From the NCBI GenBank assembly GCA_030280995.1, contig JASXTE010000001.1, positions 13,611,001 through 13,675,000 on the forward strand: a DNA stretch of 64,000 nucleotides, given 5' to 3'. A model generated the notes under the pieces. The model ran no database searches, was not told the DNA's origin, and saw only the letters and a program-made list of their open reading frames with translations. The stretch is from Hemileia vastatrix (taxonomy: Eukaryota > Basidiomycota > Pucciniomycetes > Pucciniales > Zaghouaniaceae). Shown piece after piece: positions 54,050-64,000 of this stretch. Numbering within the stretch: position 1 is the first letter of the stretch; each line of letters starts with the position of its first letter. The translations under genes were made by a program, and so were the position numbers.

Positions 54050-54217
54050 TTTGCTGAAAATATGCGATTTCATGTTGAGTTGATGAAAGAAAACACAGAG
54101 AGAAAAAAAATAAGACTTTAACAGCAAATTCAAAAACCAAAAAAATATGCAAAAAAATTTACCATTCTCAGTGAATAATACATGCAAATTGATAATTTGA
54201 AGAGAAAGAGAAAAAAA

Positions 54218-55012
54218 TTAAAATTGCGTTGAAAAATGTTGGAGTGTTATTGGAAGGATTTTCGCCCTTATACTAGTTGATTGAGAAATAGAAGTGTTGG
54301 ATATAGTCGGAGGTGAATCAACTTGTTCATCTTCATACAGCTCTAACCATTGATCTTTGAGGTCAGCAAGTAGGTTATGAAGTATAGTGCAACACAGAAT
54401 CCAGTTGATCACTGCCTACATTTCAGATTTATTTCTAAGAGGACTTCTTAATTCCCTTAAACTAGAAAAATGGCCTTTCAAGATTCCAATAGAATGTTCA
54501 ATACGGACTCTTGACTTTGCCAAATGATTGTTGAATTTGGCATTTTGACTGTCTTCAGTGATACATTGTTTGGTATAAGTGTTAACTGAACCATACCCTA
54601 AATCAAAGACATTTTCTAAACGTTTCAAAGCGGCTCCATTACCATTTGAACCCAAACGACATAGTGTGATGGCCAATTGAATTGAAGGATGTCGTTGTTC
54701 TTTTTGAGAATTATTGTGAAATATGGGATGATCCTGAATAAGCTCAAGCAATTTAAGGAAACATTCCTGAGAAGTCCTGAACAGCTGTCTAAAACTGGGT
54801 GTAGATAGGTTAAGAAGTGTTTGGATGGTGTACTTGGGGGTATGAAGTACTTGAGGCTTTCTGGGAAGAAGGTAACGTTTCCTGGCCATTTTTGATAAAA
54901 CGACAAAATCTTCTTCTAGATCAGAATCGGAATCAGAGTCCAAGAGCAGTTCAAGCGCCATGAAAGTCATTGCTTTATGTAATTTATCATGATTTGAAAG
55001 TGAGGAAGGCAT
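54218..55012 (-). pseudogene. Harbinger-2 transposase, catalytic core deleted
   Basis: The start at 55012 (MPSSLSNHDKLHKAMTFMAL) and the N-terminal half (FRQLFRTSQECFLKLLELIQ, GSNGNGAALKRLENVFDLGY) match Harbinger-1. After YTKQCI the frame jumps directly to TEDSQNAKFNNHLAKSRVRI and EHSIGILKGHFSSLREL. The deletion is in frame and removes about 150 residues, including both catalytic Asp residues; the Glu segment remains. A TAG near 54416 then stops the frame, after which the conserved C-terminus (CTILHNLLADLKDQW, ITLQHF) continues in frame to 54218. It cannot be catalytic. Confidence 0.85.
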
Positions 55013-55609
55013 GACTCTTATATGATATGATATTAAGATGTAAGTGATGTACGATGTTTTGAGTTATGAAGTGTTATGCTGCGGAGTGCTGCATATGAAT
55101 GGGATGATGCTGACAAATCAGTGAAATGGGACTTGATGGTGAAATCAGCACTTTTGGTTGAGAAAGTGCGGATTTGAGTGAAATAAGTGACTTATTTCAT
55201 TTTGAAATCCACCAGTATTGGGGCTAGTGTGTTTTGGAAATCCGCACTTATTTAAGTGCGGATTTGGTCAAATTTAAGTGCGGATTTGTAAGTGCGGATT
55301 TTCCAGAACTGACACCCCCTATTGCATAGTGAATAGTGTAATAATTATATATATATGTATTATAACCATATATATAAGTATTATAACCTTATTTTAAGTT
55401 ATAATCTTAATTTAATTAAGGTTATCTTATTTTAAACATAAGAATTACTCAGTCCTGGAGATACCTAGGCTGACACTCCCTCACTCTAAAAAAACAATAA
55501 AAAAATGTTAAGACATTTTAATAAATAAGTAAGGAGTGAATAGAAAAATAATTTTAAAATTTCTATGAAACATATACTGAATTAACCAGTATTATTTGGA
55601 TTTAAATTT

Positions 55610-58600
55610 TTTCAAGAGAATTTTAAGATCATAGATTTCATTTTCTGGAATCCACTGGTCATATTCACTTGATTTAATTTTAAACCTTAATAGATACTCG
55701 ACTCCCTTTTCTTTAGAAAGGTGTCTCTTTTTGAGTATCTTTTCAATTTCTGCCTTTTCAACTATTTCTTCAGGTTTCTGTTTATGCCTTCCTGACCTTC
55801 TTGGAAATCAAGCAGTATCATTAGAATGGTATGGTTTTATAAGAGAAATAGGAAATACTGGATGTTTTCTATCATAAGGTGCATATAGAATAACTTCAAC
55901 AGCATTGTTACCAACCATCTTTTTTACTACAAATGGTCCAATGAATGGATCCTTCAATTTAACATTACCATATAAATTGAAATGCAGTGTAGAAATAAGG
56001 ACTTCATCACCCTCTTTGAACATTTGTTCTTTATGGGCTTTATCCCATCTTTTCTTCTCATACTCAAATGCCTTATTTATACATTCTTGAGCATTCTTTC
56101 TGCATAATTCTTGCATATGAAGAAAAGATTTTGTACCTGGATGGATATCCAATCTAGGTAATTTATTAAGAGTTTTAGCAGGGGTATTAGGTACATAACC
56201 CAACCATAACTCAAATGGCTTTTTTCCAGTGACAGAATGTACTGTACTATTGTATGCAAATTATAAACTTGGGATAAGGGTTACCCAATCATGCGTGAAT
56301 TTTTCATTGTCTTTAAATTCAAGACCAAAAGCACAATATCTTCTTATCATATCTTCTAAAGTTTGTATCATTCTTTCTGCTAGCCCATCAGTTTGTGGAT
56401 GGTTTGCTGTAGAAAGTTTTAATTGACACCCTGAAACATCCATAAGTGATGTCCAAACCTCAGAAGTAAATTTAGGATCTTTGTCTGAGACTATTGCTTT
56501 TGGGAAACCTGCTATATTTAACATTTGTGTCCACCATAAAAAATCTAAGTCCTTTGCAGAAACCTCTTTCTGGTTAGGAATAAATTTACACATTTTTGAA
56601 AATATATCTACAATTACATAGCAGGATTTATAACTCTTATTCCCTGATGTTTGAAATCCTGTTACAAAGTCCATGTTAAATATTTCCCATGGAGATTTTG
56701 GTTTCTCAAGTTGTTGTAATAAACCAGCTCTTTTTCGTGTCAATCTTTTAGATTTTTGACAAGAATAACATGTCTCAACATATTTTTGAACATCATCAGA
56801 CATGTTAATCCACCAAGCTGTATTTTTTACTCTAGTTAATGTTTTATGGAAATCAAGATGACCTTCCAATATCTCATCATGAAATATGCTTAAAATTAAC
56901 TCCTTCATTGAAGGGGGAATTACAATTACATTGCTTACTTTCTTCCTGTAATATATAAAACCATCCTCAATGGAAAATTTTCCTTTTTCTAATGCTTCTT
57001 TATACTTTTGCGGTAATGTTTTTATTAAAAAACTCATTGTAGCATTAGATGGATCATTTAATATTGTAGTAAGTTTACTCAAATCAGGATCTGAAGCATA
57101 ATTATCAAGAATTGATTGCATAAATTCATCCTCAAGATCTTCAATATAAATTCCATAAATGTTAATAATATCTGTTTCAGGAACATAAGCAGGATTATCA
57201 TCATTATTGGGTAGAGGCACTCTAGATAACAGATCTACATTAGAGTGTAAGGTTCCTGCTCTATGTGTAATACCCATCCGTCCTCTGTATTCTTGTACAG
57301 CTAATTGCCATCTAAAAAATGTCTATTAGAAGTTTTTATGTTTAAGAGTGACTTAACTGCACTACAGTCAGTTATTAACTAAAATTTTTGGTTTAAAGGT
57401 AATAATGTAGCTTCTCAAGAGCCCATACTACTTCCAAACATTCAAGTTGAGTAGCACCATATTTCCATTCACTACTTCTCAGAGTATGTGAAATATAGCA
57501 GATTACTACTTCTGACATTTTTCCTTCAATAAGTTGTTTTTGATGCAAAGCAGCACCCAGACCAATAAAACTTGCATCTGTATATAATACAAAAGGTAAT
57601 TGGAAATCTGGTAATCCCAAGATAGGAGCTGTCATTAAACATTCTTTCAACTTATCAAAAGCCTGTTGTCTTTCATTACTCCAAATGAAAGCTTCTGATT
57701 TCTTTATCAGTGTGATCAATGGTGCAGCAATTAATTGGTAGCTCTTTATATAATATCTATAATAACCACACATACCAAGAAAAGATTGTACATCCTTTAC
57801 ATTTTGAGGAATTCCAATATTGTTGATTTCAGCCACCTTAATTGGTCTACACATATTTTTAAGCCAGATACAATATGACCAAGCACTTTTAAAGACTCAA
57901 ACCCAAATTCACATTTTTTCAATGCAAGGGTCATTCTTATTTCACCCATCTTTTGAAATACCTTCTTTAAATGGATTAAGTGTTCTTCATATGTCTTAGA
58001 GAACACTATAATGTCATCAATGTATACCATTAACCATCCCTCAATCATTTCATTTTGGAATGTTATATCCATTAACTTCTGAAATACTGATGGAGCATTT
58101 TTTGGTCCAAATGACATCCTTACATATTTATATATTTCCATATGTGCTGTTATTAAAAAAAATTTCTGTGAATTCTTTTCTACAGGAATCTGATGGTACC
58201 CTTTATTTCCATCTAGGTAACTTATATACTTAGTACCTTTAAGGGTAGCATGTATAAAGGAAATCCTTGGAAACGGATAAATATCATCTACTGTAAATGT
58301 ATTTAATGCTTTATAATCACCGCACAGTCTTCCTTTATCTTGTTCATAAGAAATTAGCACTGGTGATAATACACAATATTTTGGTGTAGTTTCAACCTTT
58401 TCAAGAATGTTCATTTTTAATAAGATCTTAATATTATCCTCTATGTCTTTCCTCTTTATTGGTGAAGCAGGTTATGGTTTCTTTTTAAGACTAGCAGGAA
58501 TATTATCCATATCACAGGTTAAACTAATTTTCATCTCGTGATCTTTCACAAAGCCAAGTTCATTGGTCCCATGTGCAAAAGCTATTGGAAATGCTTTAAT

Positions 58601-61458
58601 TAAGTCCAAAATATTTTTTTTTCTCAGTTTTACTTATCTGAGAGCCAAATGATGCTTTTAAAATTTCTGTTTCCAGAAGTTCCATCTCATTGGATTCTCT
58701 TCCTTTGCAAGGTATATTTATCACTGACTCAATATGTAAGACTGTGTTAAAAGAATTTATTTTGAATTTCCTTATACCATTCATGACAATTGTAAAATTA
58801 TTATTAGCAGGGTCTAATTTCACACCAAACTGAGTCAGAATGTTGTTTCCAATGATAAAACAGTTACTACAATTAGTATTGTCCATTTCTACAAAGTCAC
58901 AAGTTACTCTAACATAACCATGTTGATGTTTAAAGAGAACAGCAGCTTTGTATCTACCGATGAGGTGTAGTACTGGTCCAAAACCTCTCCAATTTTTACT
59001 TTGAAGGGGTTCAAGCTTTGACTTATAATCACTATCAATTTTCTGTAATGTATTAGTAGAAACAACAGAACCAGAAGATCCTGTGTCCAATACTATTTTT
59101 ACATTTTCTCTAGAAATGATAGCTGGAACTGTGATAGGTGTCATTTTTAAGTTATCAGCTTGTATATCCTTAATGACTTCAGCATCTTCAAAATTCATTA
59201 AAGATTCATTTGAGTCCATATTTAGTATTGGAGTTTCAAAGATGGACAAATCATCTTCCAACATACAGACTTCATTCTCATCACTATATGAGATATTACT
59301 GTCATAATCACTTGAATCTTTATTTTTTTTTGTTTCATTTTCAGATTCAAGCTGATTTTCAAAAAAAATTATATTCTTCTCACATTTGTGACCTTTAACC
59401 CAAGGTTTATTACACTTATAACAAGTATTAGTCTCATAATTTATAGGTACTACAGGTGCAGTAGGTTTTTTCTGCTTCTCCTGAAGTGGTTTAAAATTAT
59501 GATTTTTCACAGGCTCATTATTTTGTTTATAAGTGGTGTACCTTGCTTCATACTTATGGTTTAATAATATTTCATTAAATATATTAATAAATTCAGAATA
59601 TTAATTAACCATTATTGTTCTAGCTACAACAATGTCTCTGAAAGATATAGGTAATTTATATATTATCTTATCTTTCCATAAGTTAAAATATATGTTTGGC
59701 TCAATGGCTTTTAATATTTTATTTAAATTTGTTAACAATACCATAGGTTTGTTACCATTCAACGGATTATACCTAGTTTTCTCATATAATCTTTGCTGAG
59801 TGAGCCTGAATTTAGAACCTCCAAATTGTTTTTCAATTAGTTGTTTCCATTCAGCCCAAGAGTAATCTTTACCCTCACTTAACACAGCTTCAAACCATAA
59901 TAAAGCAACATCCTTAAATATAGAAATTAATATCGATGTTATTTCTTCATCTGGTAACTTATATGAGAATTTTAAGCTGTCAATTCTTTGAATAAAATGT
60001 TCCCAATGAGAGCTGGCTTCCCCATCATAAGTTGAGTACTGATCAATCTTTAGCCAGTTCTTCTGATTGGATTTTGTTTCACTGATCTTAGGTAAATTCA
60101 ATAACTCATTTACTCTAGATAAATGATCTTGTGTTTCCTCTTGCATGGATTTGTGACTTAAATTTGTTTTCTCAGACTTGACACTACCACCAGATGGTTT
60201 TACTTGTGGTGGTATGGGAAATGATTGAGAATAATTTTTTCCAATAAAAGGATTATTATTATACTGTGTATACTTATGATTATCCTGATTCATTAGTAGA
60301 TTAGAAGTTTCAATCTCAACTTTAGTTAATCTTTGTAAAAGATCAGAGACACTCTGATTTGTTTGTGCAAAAGATAACTTGGTTCTTGATTCAGATTTTA
60401 ATAAATGTGCTTCATACTATTTTTCTAACTCACAGAATTTGTTTGAAAGTTCACTATATTTTTTACTTACAGAATAATATTTAAGAGTTAGAGACAAGTG
60501 TTCATTCTCTAATTCTTTATTTCTTGTTACAAGTTGAAAAGTGTTCAATTTCAAGGACAAAATTGTATCACTTGTGAGCTTAATTTACTGTTCCTCACAC
60601 TCAGTCATTCTATTCCATAATGCTGAAATAATTCTATTGACAGTTGGGTTATTATTAAAATACTCCATGTCTTCCTTTTCAATTTTTCCACTATTTTGTG
60701 AACTTCTCATCTCGCTAATAAGTGGTGGAAACTGAGGATTACCTGTATTATTATTATAAATAGTACTGTTATTATTAACAAAAGATAAATCAGGTGTATC
60801 TTCATCAAAACCTAATTGTCTTAAGTCCTCCTCAATTTTCTGTACATATTTTACATCAATAACATTACCTATATTGTAATCATCAGTATTGTGTTCAATC
60901 TGAGAGGGTAATCTACTTACCATGGGATAAGGGCAAGTCCTGAATTTTTGGTGCTTTTGTTTTCCTTTGTAAGGGTGAGCTGAGGCAGTCTGATGAGGAG
61001 GTGGATCCCTGTTGCAATTGTGGCTTAACCACTGCTGATGGAACCAATCCCACTTCCATTTCTCTACCAAGATTTTTTCCTGGGAATGATGTGACCCTCC
61101 TTGGTTGAGGGGTTAGTGGCTTGGCTGCCCTACCTTTAACTCTTCCAAGGTTTGATTCATTTGTTGGAACCCCACCTTGCAGTTGTTTTGAAACTGTTCT
61201 ACCTCCTTTAGCATGGTAGATTTTGATTCCTCTAGTTTCAGAACCTGTTTGGCCAGATGGGACAGTTGATCCTTCAGATGACTTGAAGTATTTTTAATTG
61301 TTATCTTTTTTAGAAGGGCGACCTTTTCTACTATGCTCATAGTCTCTGGTTGTGGGTAAGATTGGCCCTCCATGGTGATGTCCTGGAGCAATGTTTTTAG
61401 CTTTAGACATGGTGTTATAAGCAGGTTTTTCACTTACATTGTCATGTGGAGCACTCAT
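55610..61458 (-). pseudogene. Gypsy-3 gag-pol relic
   Basis: ATG 61458 encodes MSAPHDN. A 55-nt intron (61383-61437, GTAAGT..CTCCAG) leads to MEGQ.., a TAA at 61113, then KWKWDWF (about 61060) and SAHPYKGK. Gag (60293-59601, TYDGEASSHWEHFIQ), a CYKCNKPWVKGHKC zinc knuckle and protease LDTGSSGS (59510-58596), RT with YIDD (58414-57797), RNase H with LYTDAS (57854-57393), HHCC finger and integrase core (57277-56261, MDFVTGFQ, VSDKDPKF, DGLAERM), integrase tail (56203-55808) and chromodomain (to about 55610) follow. Frameshifts or stops occur near 60590, 59590, 58470, 57830, 57330, 56265 and 55810. It is dead. Confidence 0.9.
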
Positions 61459-61965
61459 TGTGTCTTAAATAACAATTCTTCACATCTACAAAAGGGAAAA
61501 TCTATATGGTAATTAGTAGACAAAAATTATTAGCAATACAATTACTAATAAAAGCACTGGAGCTTACCCTGAATTTATATCTTTATTTATTTAAAAAATA
61601 TAAGAAAATTTGAAAAAAATCTGTTAAAAATAATATAATAAGTTTAACTAGACCTTTATAAGAGTGAATAATAAGCATAGAAAGCTTTAATCAAATAGAA
61701 ATTTAATTGGGTGTTATATTGGTGACCAAATACCAAGTGAAATTGAGTTTATACTGGGTACAGTTACTACTGTAAATACCTAATTTTTATTATAAAAAAT
61801 TAGTAAAATTAATATAAGGGTTCTTTTCCGCAATCACTGAGTTATGATGACCCACTAATGTGCTGAAGACCCAAATATTTGGTTTTTATGAGATATACTA
61901 GAGTAAAAATCACGTCCTAAGGCTTACACTAAATAATAAGTAATAACTAAGGAAAGATCCTGAAT
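61459..61965 (-). other. 5' leader of gypsy-3
   Basis: Untranslated region between the 5' LTR and the gag start. It is AT-rich with no ORF. The segment next to the LTR (element orientation TTCAGGATCTTTCC) corresponds to the primer-binding candidate of the young array but is changed. Confidence 0.6.
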
Positions 61966-63140
61966 TGTCAGTGTGTGCTAGTATCTAAGTATGATTTAAT
62001 ATTAAATATTAATGTTCCTACTACTTATTTTTAAATGATTTAGTGATTAAACCTCAGGGGAAGACTAATAAAATAGTTATTCTCAATATAAACTCACAAT
62101 ACTTGGATTTTATGCATTCTAGTGGTGGAAAATAGATCAATAAAATATAGTTATAGCTTATATAAAGATAATATCAATTTATAAATGCTTTATAATATAT
62201 TTATATATAATAATAATAATTTTTTAATGTTTTTTTAATGCATAGTAAGTAAGTGATGATCAATAACCCATCAAAATCCTCCCTTACTTATACCAAAATC
62301 CACTGGAGTGCACAGACCCTCAATCCAGATGATGTCACTTCTATCCCCAGCAATTACAGCACTTTGAGGGCCCATCACCTCCCCATGGCCATCACTTCAA
62401 GCAGTTTCAACAACCAGACCTCCCGTAAGGACCCTCCATCACAATTAATGATACCACAGACCCATACCATAAATAAAATAAACAGATAAAAGCGGATACC
62501 ATAAAGAAACAGGTAAAATAGCTCATCCAAAGAGTATATAATAAAACCCAAAGCATATAAAGAACCAAATTAACTGTCCAATCTCCCAATAAGATCCTCA
62601 AGCATCCAAATTAACCCATTAATGATATCCCAACCCATAAATCCGTGAAAATCCATCCAAGGAAGCAGATTAAGTTGTCCAAACTGGATATATGTGCCTA
62701 AAATCGGTGTATATGCTTGTGTAGGCGTTTTGAGTCTACTGAATTCGTCCATATGACCTAAAATAAGCAGAAAAATAAAGGTTGTAGGCTATTAAGGAGT
62801 AAAACCCACTTATAGAGCTAAACATACATAATATAACTACATATTTCACTGAATATGAGGTTTATGTCTACATATAAGCTTATGTATGTCTATAATTACT
62901 TAATATCACTTAGGATAAGTATATTATGACTCAATTAACACCTTAATAAGTATTTTTAGGCTATGGATAAGCTATTTAAAATACTATAAGTCATATAATA
63001 GTGTAATAATTATATATATATGTATTATAACCATATATATAAGTATTTTAACCTTAATTTAAGTTATAATCTTAATTTAATTAAGGTTATCTTGTTTTAA
63101 ACATAAGAATTACTCACTCCTGTATATACCTAGACTGAAA
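61966..63140 (-). repeat. 5' LTR of gypsy-3
   Basis: 1,175 bp, uninterrupted. It matches the split 3' LTR and provides the empty-site sequence for the MITE insertion. Confidence 0.9.
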
Positions 63141-64000
63141 GCCAGAATCACACACAGGTTCAAAACCTTAAACCAAAAAAACAACTAGATGTCTAGTTCA
63201 CTGATTTTTTCCCCTGTGATAGGCATGAGAAAAAAGGACATGAAACTTACCTTGATTGAAAAGTAGGAGAAATAGAGAGAGAGAAAGATTGATGTTGGAA
63301 TTTAGGGGAAATTGAATATGGAGTAAGTGAAATGCATAAAGAATGTGCAATGTATGTATTTTAATGACATGGAACCAAAAAAATGTGAAATAGGGCAAAG
63401 GGTGATAATGACCATTCCAAGGAGAAATGAAGAGTAGGGTGATGGAGCTAAAAAATAAATAAAAGAGGGAGAGAAAAAAAAGGTTAATTTTACCATTAAA
63501 ATCAAAAATAAACACTTACAAAAAAAATTTAGATACAAAAACAAAAAAAACAAAAAAAATTATAGTTAGCAATCAAAAAATTAAAAAGATGAATAAAATG
63601 ACTAACCTGGAGAGATGAGATGAGAAAATAAACAAAACCAAAATATTTGAGGGGTGTTTAAGGAGAGGAGGAAAAGAATATGAGGGATGAATGAGAAAAA
63701 GAAACAGTGAAAAATTATGAAATTGAAGAAAATATGTGATTTCATGTTGAGCTGGTGAATCAAAACTAATGAGACATCCAAAAAAAAGACATTCACCATA
63801 AATTCAAAATAAAAATGAATAGGAAAAAAACAAAAAAACCAAACTAAGTGAGTAAAGCACACAAATTGAACATTTGGAGAGTATGAAAAAAAATTATAAG
63901 GGTTGTGTTTCAAAATGTTGGAGGATTATTAGCATAATGACAGAGTGTATTGCAGTGGAAAGAATGTTTGGTGATTCAAGGGAGGGGTGAGATGGTGAAA
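63141..64000. mobile_element. Harbinger-3, 3' part, cut by the window edge
   Basis: 63600-63930 matches 5640-5965 of Harbinger-1 (AAAATATTTGAGGG.TGTTT, ATTTCATGTTGAG, GACATCC/AGCCATCC plus AAAAAA blocks). It is the region just downstream of the transposase gene. GTAAGT-type donors on the minus strand near 63247, 63515 and 63606 suggest introns in the transcript tail, as also seen near 5550 and 5645. Its left terminus was not found; gypsy-3 may have inserted into this element. Confidence 0.6.
63894..64000 (-). pseudogene. C-terminal tail of a third Harbinger transposase, partial
   Basis: The minus strand reads STAIHSVIMLIILQHF, then a short tail to TAA 63894-63896. This parallels the QSTSICPIIMPITLQHF end of the transposase at 5943. 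The rest lies beyond the window, so intactness cannot be judged. Confidence 0.55.

Larger units (their letters stand above)
51963..55320. mobile_element. Harbinger-2, internally deleted PIF/Harbinger-like element
   Basis: The ends AGGGGGTGTCAGTTCTGG and their inverse are flanked by ATT on both sides (51960-51962 and 55321-55323). Subterminal regions repeat AAATCCGCACTTA in both orientations. It encodes an open Myb/SANT-like protein and a transposase that has lost its central part. At 3.4 kb it is less than half of Harbinger-1 and lacks the Tet-like relic. Confidence 0.88.
51712..55331. mobile_element. MITE copy 2 (CAC..GTG family) carrying Harbinger-2
   Basis: It begins CACCACAAAATATGGGGG and ends GCATAGTG. 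AAT flanks both sides (51709-51711 and 55332-55334). Its own sequence is about 255 bp, like copy 1, with the same GGACTTGCTAGCAAGTCC palindrome. Harbinger-2 sits eight bases from its right end. Confidence 0.85.
50701..55475 (-). repeat. 3' LTR of gypsy-3, interrupted
   Basis: LTR sequence 50701-51711 continues at 55332-55475. The other LTR shows the uninterrupted sequence around 62990-63010 (AAGTCATATAATAGTGTAAT), so the intervening 3.6 kb is a later insertion. Confidence 0.88.
50701..63140 (-). mobile_element. Decayed Ty3/gypsy chromovirus (gypsy-3) with nested insertions
   Basis: LTRs begin TGTCAGTGTGTGCTAG at 50701 and 61966 and end CTGACA (55475) and CTGAAA (63140). Flanks ACCAG (50696-50700) and GCCAG (63141-63145) are a 5-bp duplication with one change. 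The internal region is related to the young array but clearly diverged and full of stops. The 3' (left) LTR contains a MITE with a Harbinger-like element inside it. Confidence 0.88.

Noticed and set aside
63602..63913. Minus-strand 103-codon Phe/Ser-rich frame
   Set aside because: It overlaps the transposase tail in another frame and corresponds to the downstream untranslated region of Harbinger-1.

Overview
The window comes from an AT-rich eukaryotic genome, most likely a rust fungus (Pucciniales, Basidiomycota; inferred). The reasons are short 55-90 nt introns, dense nested transposons, a Tet-like 2OG-Fe(II) oxygenase relic and a Plavaka-type (CACTA-like) transposase of the kind I associate with rust genomes. 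A large-genome rust such as Austropuccinia is plausible, but I cannot prove the species. No rRNA gene, confident tRNA gene, CRISPR array or bacterial feature was seen.

Layout. 195-7581: a PIF/Harbinger-like DNA transposon (TIR AGGGGGTATC..., 3-bp AAT duplication) holding a broken Myb/SANT-like gene, a degraded Tet-like dioxygenase gene and an almost intact DDE transposase. 7949-9191: the only convincing host gene, a complete seven-exon short-chain dehydrogenase/reductase with an 11-nt microexon and a GC-AG intron. 9350-10009: an unrecognised, broken ORF pair diverging from it. 10142-11546: a Tc1/mariner relic with a nested MITE. 11765-40118: an old Ty3/gypsy relic split by a TIR element (11965-35465). 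That element carries a 90-bp minisatellite, a truncated Ty1/copia relic (13048-16620) and a tandem gypsy array LTR-internal-LTR-internal-LTR (17432-35211) with an exact 8,140-bp period and a perfect GAATG duplication. 40355-50078: a decayed Plavaka/CACTA-like element with ~435-bp inverted repeats and two convergent broken genes. 50701-63140: a third, decayed gypsy element whose 3' LTR was hit by a MITE, which was in turn hit by a second Harbinger-like element. 63141-64000: the 3' end of a third Harbinger-like element, cut by the window edge.

How the parts relate. Nearly everything is layered transposon insertion. Target duplications and comparison with empty sites in sister copies give the order: old gypsy, then TIR element, then copia and gypsy; and gypsy-3 LTR, then MITE, then Harbinger-2. 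The gypsy array is best explained by unequal crossing-over between LTRs, because the middle LTR is a visible recombinant of the outer two. All gypsy copies are on the minus strand and have a chromodomain-bearing integrase. Their gag start uses a conserved 55-58 nt intron that moves translation into a different frame from the long downstream ORF.
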